Positions 35,897 to 44,373 of a DNA stretch of 64,000 bases are shown here, piece after piece. This stretch comes from Sinorhizobium glycinis (GTDB taxonomy: Bacteria > Pseudomonadota > Alphaproteobacteria > Rhizobiales > Rhizobiaceae). The number at the start of each line of letters is the position of its first letter. Position 1 is the stretch's first letter. The notes beneath the pieces are model-generated. The model was not told the origin of the DNA. It was given only the letters and a program-made list of their open reading frames with translations, and did not search any database. The position numbers and the translations under genes are program-made. The stretch covers positions 62,001 to 126,000 of the forward strand of contig NZ_LPUX01000062.1 of the NCBI RefSeq assembly GCF_001651865.1. The letters run 5' to 3'.

Positions 35897-37240
35897 TCAG
35901 GTCTCCTTGAAGGCACGCGACATGCTGTCGGTGATCGGCTTCGTCAGATATTCGAAGAAGGTTCGTTCCGCGGTGGTGATCAGTACTTCCGCCGGCATGC
36001 CAGGGACGGGGTGGAAGCCGTAGATACGGCCGATCTCGCTTGCCGGTACTTCGACGCGGACGATATAGACGTCGCGCTGCTGGCCGCCAGCCACTTCCTC
36101 GATGGAGTCGGCGGATACGTAGAAGACCTTTCCGTTCAAGACGGGGGTGGTGCGGCGGTTCAGTGCCGACAGGCGGATCGTCGCATCTTCTCCGACCTTG
36201 AGCTGGTCGATTGCGGTGCGCAGCACCTGCGCCTCGATGATCAGCGGCACGTTGGCTGGCAGGATTTCCATGATCGGCTTGCCCGTCGCGATAACCCCGC
36301 CTGCCGTATGGAAATAGCTGCGCACCACCGTACCGTCGACCGGCGAGCGGATGGTGGCGCGCCCGAGAACCTCGGCGGCCTCGCGGACCTGCTCGCGCAC
36401 GCTGTCGAGATCGGCTTCTGCCGCCTGCAGGCCGTCGAGTGCCGCCTGCCTGTCGGTATTGATGGCAATGACCGCCTCCTGGCGGTAGCGGTCGATCTGG
36501 GTACGGCTCTCCTTCACTTCCGATTCGAGCCGGCCGATCTCGCCGATCGCATCGGCGATCGCGCGATCGAGTGCCAACAGTTCCGGCCGCCTGATCAGGC
36601 CGCTGTCGGCAAGCTTGCTCTTGACATTCCGCTCCTCGTTCAGAATCTGCAATTGCCTGTTGAAGGACGCCTTCTGCAGTTCATAACCCTTCGCCCGGAA
36701 CTCGAGCGATCGAATGTTCTGGTCGATGAGGTTCAGCTGGTCTCTGAGCTTGATCTTCTTGCTGTGAAAATTGACGTTCTGGCTGTCGATGATCGCGGCG
36801 ACGTCCGGATCGTCGGCGGCGGCGGCAACGATGTCGGGGAGCCTGAAGCTGTCGCCGCCCACCGATTCGGCCTTGAGGCGCGCGACGACCGCCTCCAGCC
36901 GCAGTCGCTTGAGATTGAGCATGCGGGCATTGGCGCGGGCCGCGGTCTGGTCGAGCTTCACGAGAATGTCGCCGGCCTGGACGTTGTCACCTTCGGCGAC
37001 CAGCAACTCCTCGATGAGGCCGCCTTCCAGGTGCTGGACGATCTTGTTGTTGCCGTTGGCGACGAAGCTGCCCTGGGCTATGATGGCCGCGGCGAGCGGT
37101 GCGGCGAAAGCCCAGTAACCGAAGCCGCCGAAGCATGCCGCGATCAGCGCCAGCCCCGCCAGGGCATAGGATCTGATCGATCGCGGAACCTCGGCATACC
37201 ACTCCACAGGGTTCTCAGTCGTTTGCGATTCCCGTGGCAT
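35897..37240 (-). CDS. Type I secretion membrane-fusion protein (HlyD family)
   Basis: 447-residue periplasmic adaptor. One N-terminal transmembrane helix (about 20-45) is followed by a lipoyl-like half motif (VQHLEGGLIEELLVAEGDNVQAGD...), a long coiled-coil hairpin (residues ~90-290) and the second lipoyl/beta-barrel part (ATIRSPVDGTVV, GMPAEVLI). It bridges the inner-membrane exporter encoded upstream and an outer-membrane TolC, which is not encoded here. GGGAGA lies 7 bases before ATG 37240; the ATG at 37246 overlaps the exporter stop (ATGA) and is equally possible. Confidence 0.92.
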   Translation of the reverse strand: MPRESQTTENPVEWYAEVPRSIRSYALAGLALIAACFGGFGYWAFAAPLAAAIIAQGSFVANGNNKIVQHLEGGLIEELLVAEGDNVQAGDILVKLDQTAARANARMLNLKRLRLEAVVARLKAESVGGDSFRLPDIVAAAADDPDVAAIIDSQNVNFHSKKIKLRDQLNLIDQNIRSLEFRAKGYELQKASFNRQLQILNEERNVKSKLADSGLIRRPELLALDRAIADAIGEIGRLESEVKESRTQIDRYRQEAVIAINTDRQAALDGLQAAEADLDSVREQVREAAEVLGRATIRSPVDGTVVRSYFHTAGGVIATGKPIMEILPANVPLIIEAQVLRTAIDQLKVGEDATIRLSALNRRTTPVLNGKVFYVSADSIEEVAGGQQRDVYIVRVEVPASEIGRIYGFHPVPGMPAEVLITTAERTFFEYLTKPITDSMSRAFKET

Positions 37241-37242
37241 CG

Positions 37243-39381
37243 TCATTCTCCCTGGATGCGCTGTTGCCGCCGGCCGCCAGTCGCCTTCACGCCGAGTGCC
37301 GCCAGCACCTCGTTCCGTTCGCCGTACATGGCGACCGTCCCTTCGTTGAGGACCATGATCTTGTCGACGCATTGCAGCAGAGCCGGGCGCTGGGTGACGG
37401 TCACCGTGGTAATCCCCTGCTTCCTGGCATGCAGCAGAGCCCGTGCCAGCGCCGCCTCTCCGTTGCTGTCGAGATTTGAGTTCGGCTCGTCGAGAACGAC
37501 GAATTTCGGATTGCCGAAGAAGGCGCGCGCCAGGGCTATGCGTTGTTTCTGGCCGCCGGAGAGCGGGGCGCCGTCGGCGGCGACGACCGTCTCGTAGCCT
37601 TGCGGAAAGGTCGCGATCAACTCGTGGACGTCGGCGAGCACGGCGGCCTCGTAGACCATGCGATCATCGACATCGTCGCGCATGCGGCAGATATTGGCCT
37701 TGATCGTGCCGGGAAAGAGCTGAACGTCCTGGGGCAGGTAGCCGATGCTCTCGCCGAACTGGCGCGGATCCCAGTTTCGCAGATCCATGAGGTCAAGGCG
37801 GACGCTGCCGGAGGTCGGCAGAATCGAGCCGACCAGCATCTTGCCGAGCGTCGTCTTGCCGGATCCGGAATTGCCGATGATCGCCAGCGCCTCTCCTTTC
37901 GCCAAGGAGAAGGAGATGCCGTTCAGGATCACGCGCTTCTGGGGCGGCGGGACGAAGAGAATGCGTTCGACGTCCAGCCTGCCCGCCGGGTTCGGCAGGC
38001 GCAGCCGCGGAAAATTGAGCGGCGAATTCAGCAGAAGCTGCTTAATCCGCCCGTAGGCCGCGCGTGCGTGGTTGAGCTGGTTCCAGCCTTCGATGGCGCC
38101 TTCGACCGGAGCGAGGGCGCGGCCGGCGATGATCGAGGCGGCGATGACCATGCCGCCGGTCAAATGGCCGGCCATGGCAAGATGGGCGCCCCAGCCGAGA
38201 AGGGCGACCTGGGCGACCATCCGCGTCGCCCTCGACGCGCCGGTGAAGACGATGTTGCGATCCTGGGCATAGACCTGGGACTTGAGCGAGGCCGCGGTCT
38301 CGTGGCCCCACATTTTCACGGCCTCCGGGATCATCGCGAGGGCATTGATGATCTGCGCGTTCCGCGACATGGAATCGACATGGAAATTCGCCCGGCCGAG
38401 GAAGGCATTTGCATCGCTGAAAGGCTTGGCGGTCGATTTCTGATTGAAATAGGCGATGCAGAAGAGAATGACGCAGCACAGGATGACGATCAGGCCGAGC
38501 TGCGGCTGGATCATATAGACGACCACCACGAAAAGCGGCGTCAGCGGAGCGTCGAGAAATGAGATCAGGATCCCGGACGTGATGAAGGCTCGCAGTTGCT
38601 GCAGGTCGCCGAGCACCTGATAGTCCCGCCCGTTGCCCTGCAGCGAGGCGCGCGCCGCGGCGCTGAGGATCGGCGCGCCGAGTTGGACCTCGATCTCGAC
38701 GGCGGTACGCATCAGGATGAAGCGGCGGATCACGTCGAGGAGGACCTGGAGGACGATGGCCCCGAGAACGGCGACGGTCAGCATGATCAGCGTGTCCAGC
38801 GAGCGGCTCGTGAGCACCCGGTCGGAAATCTGGAACAGGTAGATCGGGATGGCCAGCACGAGGACGTTGATCGCTATGGTGAAGGCGATGACGATCAGCA
38901 TGTTGCGCTTGACGACGGCCATGCCGTTACGCAGGCTGGCGGCGAAATTCACCGGCCCGGTGCGCTGGTGGAATGCGTTCTTGCGGCTGTCTGCGCCGCT
39001 GTCCTGCACTTTCCTGCCGTCCCTGGCGCCGTCTTGCGTGCGGGGGCGAAGGTCGCCCTCCTTCATCGGTCCAGGCTCATTGTCGATCGTTGGCGGCAGA
39101 GACTGACCCTGCCGGGCCTGTTTTTCGCGGACATCGGTTCTCTTGCGCCGGCGTGGCTTCGTGCCTGGCCCAGGTAGCGCAGGCTTGGCGGTGGGCACCT
39201 GGACCGCCGGCTGCTCGGTCTGGTCCGGCATGGCCTTCCTCAACTCGCTGATGGATTCCTTCAGGGACTCGAAGGGTTGGCCCGGCAATTCGGCTTCGGT
39301 TATCTCCGGCGGCCCTGCGTCCGAAGCCTGCCGGCGCGGCGACTTGCCTCTACCGTCATACCATCTCGACAGATTGTTCAT
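37243..39381 (-). CDS. Type I secretion ABC exporter (PrtD/HlyB-like)
   Basis: 712 residues. An unusual ~140-residue N-terminal extension rich in Lys, Arg, Pro and Gln precedes six transmembrane segments and a C-terminal nucleotide-binding domain with Walker A GNSGSGKTT, signature LSGGQKQR and Walker B FVVLDEPNSNLD. No C39 peptidase domain is present, so substrates are probably exported uncleaved by a C-terminal signal, as in PrtD-type systems. AAGGAG is 5 bases before the ATG at 39381. Gene order (substrate, exporter, adaptor) points to the protein encoded at 39467-41545 as cargo. Confidence 0.92.
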   Translation of the reverse strand: MNNLSRWYDGRGKSPRRQASDAGPPEITEAELPGQPFESLKESISELRKAMPDQTEQPAVQVPTAKPALPGPGTKPRRRKRTDVREKQARQGQSLPPTIDNEPGPMKEGDLRPRTQDGARDGRKVQDSGADSRKNAFHQRTGPVNFAASLRNGMAVVKRNMLIVIAFTIAINVLVLAIPIYLFQISDRVLTSRSLDTLIMLTVAVLGAIVLQVLLDVIRRFILMRTAVEIEVQLGAPILSAAARASLQGNGRDYQVLGDLQQLRAFITSGILISFLDAPLTPLFVVVVYMIQPQLGLIVILCCVILFCIAYFNQKSTAKPFSDANAFLGRANFHVDSMSRNAQIINALAMIPEAVKMWGHETAASLKSQVYAQDRNIVFTGASRATRMVAQVALLGWGAHLAMAGHLTGGMVIAASIIAGRALAPVEGAIEGWNQLNHARAAYGRIKQLLLNSPLNFPRLRLPNPAGRLDVERILFVPPPQKRVILNGISFSLAKGEALAIIGNSGSGKTTLGKMLVGSILPTSGSVRLDLMDLRNWDPRQFGESIGYLPQDVQLFPGTIKANICRMRDDVDDRMVYEAAVLADVHELIATFPQGYETVVAADGAPLSGGQKQRIALARAFFGNPKFVVLDEPNSNLDSNGEAALARALLHARKQGITTVTVTQRPALLQCVDKIMVLNEGTVAMYGERNEVLAALGVKATGGRRQQRIQGE

Positions 39382-39466
39382 CCCCACTCCTTGCATCGCT
39401 GCGGCGCCACGCTTCGAAGGACAGGACCGTCTTGGGTCCTGGATTTCATTCGGAGACCCACGGGAT

Positions 39467-41545
39467 TCATGTCAGCACGTTATGAATGACGTCGTCCCAT
39501 TGACTGTTCGACCACCCAGTGTCGCTGCCGGTGTCGGTGATGGCATCGCCTATAGGGTCGCTCGCGTCCTCGCCAATGAAGGCGATCACTTCGTTCGCGA
39601 GCGCCGCCGGCTGCAGGTCGGTTTGCCCGTCGACGATTCCCGACTGGATGAGAATCGCGTCCGAATAGACGCCGCCCGCCACGTAGGTCGTGTGACTGAA
39701 GCCGTCTTGATCGATGATCCCGGCGATGTTGATGACCGCGTTGCCGTCGGTCTGGATCGTGATCTCGGCGTCCGATTCCTCTTGCAGCACCTTGCTGGCC
39801 ACATAGCTCACGGCATCGGCGTCTCCGACAATGCTGATCTGATTGATGACGTTGACGTCATAGAGGTTGCCGGTGATGTAAAGGATGTGCAGGCTCGCAT
39901 AGCCTTCGAAATTGTGGTCCTGCGCCAGTTCCTCCGGCAGTTCGTCGATGCCGGCCTGAATATTGTCGACTGCTTGCTGAATGTAGTCCGGCATCGCCTC
40001 GAAGTCGTCTCCGCCCATGTTCGTGATCGATGCCGAGTTCCAGATGAGGTTGCCGGAATCGTCGGTGGTCATGCCGCTCCCGGCCGTGACGCCCTCGATA
40101 TGGTCGTTGTCGTAGAGAACCGAAACCTGGCTGATGACATTGATGTCCAGCACCTGGCCGCCGACCACGACCAGATCGTAGCTATGCCCGGCGCCAATGA
40201 AGGAGAGGAAGTTGACGGCCGTGTTGCCGCCGGTGAGCACTGTCGTTTCCACGCCGGTCGTCGTGACGGTGACCGTGTCGTTGTCGCTGACGAAGTTATA
40301 TTGCTCGACCCAGCGGACGAAGGAAAGGTCGCCTTCGACGACGCTCACCTGCCAGCTCGTCGGGAACACCGGGGATGCGTCCGAAACATCGTCCCCGTCA
40401 TCCGACGCCGCTTCGACTTCGCGCTGCTGGAAGCTTGCAATATTCAGGGCGACCGTCTGCGACACGGTCTCGGAAGCGTGAACGATCGTGCCGTTCAGCG
40501 TGTCGTTGTCGGCATAGACATAGGATTGCGTGATGACATCGATCTGATGGTAATCGCCCATCACCGCCGTGACAGGTGCGACAATGCTCGTGCCGACGAT
40601 GCTCACAATGTTGGCGACGACGTTGTCGCCCGCGTCGACGTGCAGCCCATCGCCGTTGTCGCCGCCCGTGGTCTTGCCGTCTGTATCGATCTGGAAGGCC
40701 GGTGGGGGCGCGCAGCCCTCGGGCAGGCCGTCGTCGAGCCGGGAGGCGACCTCGGCACGCGTGCCGTTGACATAGATGCCGTCGATCCGGTCTGCAGCGA
40801 CAACCGAGTCGCCGCGCTCGTTCTTTGCCAATTCGTCGGGTGAGACGGTCTCGGGAGTTCGGATGCCGCTATCCCCCGAGGGCTGGACGGGTCCTTGCGA
40901 TGGGCCATCGCGCATGTCCGCGGAAAACGTCTTGAGATCGGCCGCCACGGCGGCTGGAGGGTCGGCCGCATTCGCACCGCTCGGCTGCACGAGAGCGGAC
41001 GTCTCGGACGCTGCCTCGACGTATTCGGCAAGCTCGGCATCGACATAGCTGACGTCGCGCGGCGCGGCGGTTCCTTCCGTCATGTTGACCACGTCGTCGT
41101 CATGGAGGGCGCTGGGCTGGACGACATGGCTGACAAGCGAGCCGGGTCCATCGCTGACGGTCAGGGAGTCTGCCGCGGGTGTCTCGATCGGACGAGCATC
41201 AAAGATCCCGGTGACCTTGAGCGTGTGAGCCGCGCTGTCCTCGGTCGCTGCTTCGGTTGCATTGCGGTGGGTCGCATCATAGCCGGAGGGATGGGTTTGG
41301 TGGGGCGATTCCAATCGGGACACGTCATAGGGAGCAAGCTTGTAGACGACCTCGGGATCATAGCTCTTCAGCTCGAAGCGCAATTCGTGCGTCGCCGCCG
41401 GGGCATCCGCGGCCGTCTCCGTCGGCGCGGCCTTCGACGCTCCCTGACCCTGGAGATATTGGATTCTTAGGCGCGCCTCATCGGCGGCCGCTTCGAACCA
41501 GCCGATGAAATGCGCAACAATCTCATTGACCTTCTCAGCATCCAT
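39467..41545 (-). CDS. Large acidic repeat protein, probable type I secretion substrate
   Basis: 692 residues, strongly acidic, no N-terminal signal peptide. After an Ala/Thr/Pro-rich N-terminal third, at least three diverged repeats end in the motif IDVITQSYVYADND (335-348), INVISQVSVLYDND (468-481) and VNVINQISIVGDAD (564-577), each preceded by a GN/GD-x-V-x-N-(I/F)-x-S-x-x-G stretch; a fourth, weaker one follows near 602-637. The C-terminus is a polar tail ending DDVIHNVLT. Acidic Asp/Asn-rich repeats, lack of a Sec signal and position 85 bases before the exporter gene fit an adhesin-like type I substrate. Canonical RTX nonapeptides are not seen. Confidence 0.75.
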   Translation of the reverse strand: MDAEKVNEIVAHFIGWFEAAADEARLRIQYLQGQGASKAAPTETAADAPAATHELRFELKSYDPEVVYKLAPYDVSRLESPHQTHPSGYDATHRNATEAATEDSAAHTLKVTGIFDARPIETPAADSLTVSDGPGSLVSHVVQPSALHDDDVVNMTEGTAAPRDVSYVDAELAEYVEAASETSALVQPSGANAADPPAAVAADLKTFSADMRDGPSQGPVQPSGDSGIRTPETVSPDELAKNERGDSVVAADRIDGIYVNGTRAEVASRLDDGLPEGCAPPPAFQIDTDGKTTGGDNGDGLHVDAGDNVVANIVSIVGTSIVAPVTAVMGDYHQIDVITQSYVYADNDTLNGTIVHASETVSQTVALNIASFQQREVEAASDDGDDVSDASPVFPTSWQVSVVEGDLSFVRWVEQYNFVSDNDTVTVTTTGVETTVLTGGNTAVNFLSFIGAGHSYDLVVVGGQVLDINVISQVSVLYDNDHIEGVTAGSGMTTDDSGNLIWNSASITNMGGDDFEAMPDYIQQAVDNIQAGIDELPEELAQDHNFEGYASLHILYITGNLYDVNVINQISIVGDADAVSYVASKVLQEESDAEITIQTDGNAVINIAGIIDQDGFSHTTYVAGGVYSDAILIQSGIVDGQTDLQPAALANEVIAFIGEDASDPIGDAITDTGSDTGWSNSQWDDVIHNVLT

Positions 41546-41683
41546 GTCCCGATCCCTTCCCTTTTCCGCGGCAAAGGGAGACTTCGGCTTGCGCAGGCGT
41601 GCTTGCGTCCGGTGACCGGAGCGCCATCAGCCTGCTCCATCGCACCAACCGCCACGGCCGATGCATCCGACTCTTCATCAGTG

Positions 41684-42253
41684 TCAATCGATGTCGCTGT
41701 CCTGCCCGGCGGACGACGCGTGTATGTCGCTGCCTATGGCACCGACATTCGCGACGTTGCTGAGAAGGTTCGCACCCTGGACGATTTCGTAGCCTGCATC
41801 CGAGTGTGCGCCGATAGCCGTGGTTTCCGCAGAGGGGCGGGGGGCGAGATCGTTGTGGACCTTGAGATCCCAGTCGCAAGTGGCGTCGAGGCCGTGGTCC
41901 GTGCCTGCGCCGACCGCGTCAAGATTGGTGTCGCCATGGTTGTCGTTCATCCTGCTGGTATAGGCGCGGTCCTGATCTGCCAGGCTGTTCGCCTGCAAGA
42001 CGTTGAAGCCGGCCTCGTTACCACCGTCGAAAGACCTACTCAGAACATGGTCGAGATTGAAGGTGAGGGAAAGGCGATCGTCGAGAGAGAAGGCAAGGTC
42101 ACCAGCATCGGCATGAGGCGGTGCGCCGTCGCTGCCGTTTGTTCTCGTGGCGGTGCCCGCCGCCAATCCGTCGACGAGCGCACCAACCTTCAGCTCGTCG
42201 TCGGTGCTGAAGTTATCAGGGAGCCCAAGGTTTCGTGCTGAGGAATCGGGCAT
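41684..42253 (-). CDS. Smaller acidic protein related to the secreted repeat protein
   Basis: 189 residues, acidic, Asn/Asp-rich, without signal peptide or membrane segment. The piece FNVLQANSLADQDRA resembles the NVINQISIVGDADA motif of the large neighbour, and YEIVQGANLLSNVANV is a second related stretch. It is encoded first in the minus-strand run, 138 bases before the large protein, so it may be a co-secreted partner or a substrate in its own right. GAGGAAG lies about 5 bases before ATG 42253; a longer frame to 42295 lacks a ribosome site. Confidence 0.65.
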   Translation of the reverse strand: MPDSSARNLGLPDNFSTDDELKVGALVDGLAAGTATRTNGSDGAPPHADAGDLAFSLDDRLSLTFNLDHVLSRSFDGGNEAGFNVLQANSLADQDRAYTSRMNDNHGDTNLDAVGAGTDHGLDATCDWDLKVHNDLAPRPSAETTAIGAHSDAGYEIVQGANLLSNVANVGAIGSDIHASSAGQDSDID

Positions 42254-43355
42254 CACAACTTCCTCGAAAACTCTTTCGTAAGAGGGAGCCAGCACCGAAA
42301 CCCTTCATCTTTTATAGGATTCTTAGGGCGCTGGCTCTCTTGTAATCAGATGAACCCGGTGATTCATCTTTGGGATTCCGATATTTTTCATTTCTTTCAA
42401 TACAAGTCTTGGGCAGATGTTTCTCTGTCCTAAATTGCTAGGTCTTAAAAATACTCAGTCATACACTTTGTCATATGAACGCAATACAAATTCTTCCGAA
42501 CCTAAGCAGTACATTGCCCGGAGACGCATAAAACTTATGCGACGTTGGCAGTGTGTTCTGGAATGCGCGCAAGCGATAGATACCAATTATGGTTAGTCTG
42601 GGTAGTCGCTTGGCGGATCGCAGTGAGGAGAGACGGGAGGTCGACAACAGGCGGGAAGTGATCTGACGGTGGATCGATGTGTTGCGGCCTCGGCCGTCCT
42701 GACGCCCCCGCGCAATCCGCCTCACCGTTATGGTTAAGGCGATGTTAACATTGCGAATCCGTCGCGGCCGCCACGACCTGCCGCGTTGCGTGCCATGCGT
42801 CCGATCGGCACCGACTTCCTTTTGTGCAGGCCTGGAACCGAAGGGGGGGCAGGCGCAGCGGGTGATGCCTGGGGCGGATTCCACCGGCACGGGGGGCGCG
42901 GACCGCCATTGCGGCAAGGGCTGCGATAACCCGTTGTTGGTATCGCGGTCCATCGGATCAGGCTAGAACGTACGGGGCCGCGATCTACATCTTGGCCTTG
43001 AATGTCGTCGCGACCCCGCCGTTTCCGCCCCAGCTCTCGGTCCGCCCGATACCCCTGAAAAGCAAAGGGTGGTCGAAGGACGTGAAAAATGCACGGCCGC
43101 TTTCCGGACTTGTCCAAGGCTTTGGGTGGATTGGCCCAAAATTGGTTCGTTTCTGACCGATCTAGACGGGGCTATGCGGCGAAACTAACCCGTTTGGGTG
43201 GTTTCGCATCCCCCATATTTACGATATGTTAGCCATTACGAATTTTTCACTCGTGGAGAATTCGTTTTTTATTCGAATAAATTTTTTAAACATTGGCGTT
43301 CTCCGAGAGGGGTCTCATACCCGCAAATATTCAGGGAATGCCCAAGGAGGGATAA
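42254..43355. other. Gene-poor ~1.1 kb control region of the secretion locus and LuxR gene
   Basis: No open frame here is convincing. The left third (to ~42560) and the right end (43190-43350) are AT-rich, unlike the GC-rich middle, and probably hold the divergent promoters. GAGCCAGC (42286-42293) and GCTGGCTC (42330-42337) form an 8-bp inverted pair in the leader of the secretion genes. AAGGAGGGA lies directly before the luxR-type ATG at 43356. A leaderless small RNA in the middle cannot be excluded. Confidence 0.45.
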
Positions 43356-44132
43356 ATGTATCGCGAAAGCTCTACATTGAGCAATTTTGAAGACAATAAT
43401 AAGGTTTTAGCAAAGAAAAGTAAGATCGTGATGCTCGCCAAGGCCGACCTGCTTGCCGAATGCCTGACGCAAGCGATCGGCACCCGCTTTCAAGGCCATG
43501 AGGTGGTGAGCCTTTCGGAAGGCGACAGCCTGCTCGATGGCAATCTCGTCGATGTCGCCCTGGTGATGCTCTACCGCATGCCGGCAAGCACTTTCCCGTC
43601 GATCATCAGAATGATCCATGAGTTCCACCCGAAGGCTTCGATCGGAATCGTGGTGGAGAATGCGGATGAACTCGATACCTCGATCGCCGGCTTCGTCGAC
43701 GAGGGGCTGATCCACGGCGTGCTCCCCTTGAACCTGCATCTCGACGTCTGTCTGACCGCCATCGATCTCCTGATGAAGGGCGGCGAGCACTTTCCCGCAG
43801 CCTTGCTCAGGCGCTTGGCGCCGCGGGGGTTTGCAGGAGGCAGTTCCCCTGTTCAACGGCCATCGGTCGTCGAAGCCATCGACCCGGAGCGGCGGGGCGA
43901 GAGCGGCAGGGGTATGCTGACGACGCGCGAGATCCAAATTCTCGATCTGATCTGCATGGGCACGCAGAACAAGATCATCGCCGACCGGCTCGGGCTTTCG
44001 GAAAACACCGTCAAGGTGCATGTCCGCAATATTTACAAGAAGATGAACGTGCGCAACCGCACCGAAGCGGCGTCGCGCTATTTCCGGCACGAAGGCGATC
44101 TGGGCGCGCCTCGCGGGCGCTGGCCGAACTGA
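43356..44132 (+). CDS. LuxR-family regulator with degenerate receiver
   Basis: 258 residues. The N-terminal part (about 20-150) is receiver-like (KIVMLAKADLLAECLTQAI) but at the usual phospho-acceptor strand it reads VDVALVMLYRMP, without the expected aspartate. The C-terminal LuxR/FixJ helix-turn-helix is intact: LTTREIQILDLICMG, NKIIADRLGLSENTVKVHV and NIYKKMNVRNRTEAA. A strong AAGGAGGGA ribosome site precedes the ATG. It faces away from the type I secretion genes across a shared control region, so it is a candidate regulator of them. Atypical receivers can be controlled without phosphorylation. Confidence 0.88.
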   Translation: MYRESSTLSNFEDNNKVLAKKSKIVMLAKADLLAECLTQAIGTRFQGHEVVSLSEGDSLLDGNLVDVALVMLYRMPASTFPSIIRMIHEFHPKASIGIVVENADELDTSIAGFVDEGLIHGVLPLNLHLDVCLTAIDLLMKGGEHFPAALLRRLAPRGFAGGSSPVQRPSVVEAIDPERRGESGRGMLTTREIQILDLICMGTQNKIIADRLGLSENTVKVHVRNIYKKMNVRNRTEAASRYFRHEGDLGAPRGRWPN

Positions 44133-44178
44133 CGACTGCATGTTTTGATTCAAGAATAAGAGCATGCAGCGAAACGAA

Positions 44179-44226
44179 GTGACTACGGCGTCCTTTGGGC
44201 GTCTGAAAAGACGCACGCCGCTGTAG
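44179..44226 (+). repeat. Dispersed palindrome family P, copy C (weak)
   Basis: AGTGACTACGGCGTCCTTTG followed by a GGCGTCTGAAAAGACGC palindrome and GCCGCTGTAG. It shares the AGTG...CTTT-GCGTCTGA-AAGACGCAC-CGCTGTAG layout with the other copies but has several differences. It lies 46 bases after the luxR-type gene. Confidence 0.55.
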
Positions 44227-44237
44227 GTGTTTTCAAC

Positions 44238-44269
44238 AAAGCCGCGCGCCCGGAACGGCGCGCGGCTTT
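44238..44269. terminator. 13-bp stem terminator between luxR-type gene and hpd
   Basis: AAAGCCGCGCGCC (44238-44250) is perfectly inverted at 44257-44269 around the loop CGGAAC. GC-rich stem with flanking AAA/TTT works in both directions, as expected between the convergent luxR-type and hpd genes. Confidence 0.85.
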
Positions 44270-44292
44270 GACGCGACTCGAACGACGCGCTC

Positions 44293-44372
44293 TACTGCGT
44301 GTTTCCTTAAATCGGAGCCGATTCAAGTGCCACAGCGAGCTTTGTGCGTCTGATAAGACGCACGGCGCTGCA
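44293..44372 (+). repeat. Dispersed palindrome family P, copy D
   Basis: The fullest copy: TTCCTTAAATCGGAGCCGAT, AGTGCCACAGCGAGCTTTG, then the palindrome GTGCGTCTGATAAGACGCAC and GGCGCTGCA. It ends at the hpd stop codon region and may contribute to hpd termination. Confidence 0.8.
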
Positions 44373-44373
44373 A

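Noticed and set aside
39143-40843. Plus-strand frame of 566 codons opposite the repeat protein.
   Set aside because: The minus-strand frame has a coherent repeat pattern and fits the secretion operon; the plus frame is Asp/Arg/Val-rich noise.
42471-42953. A 160-codon minus-strand frame in the gene-poor region.
   Set aside because: Arg/Ser/Pro-rich composition without domains or a ribosome site; more likely chance in GC-rich DNA.
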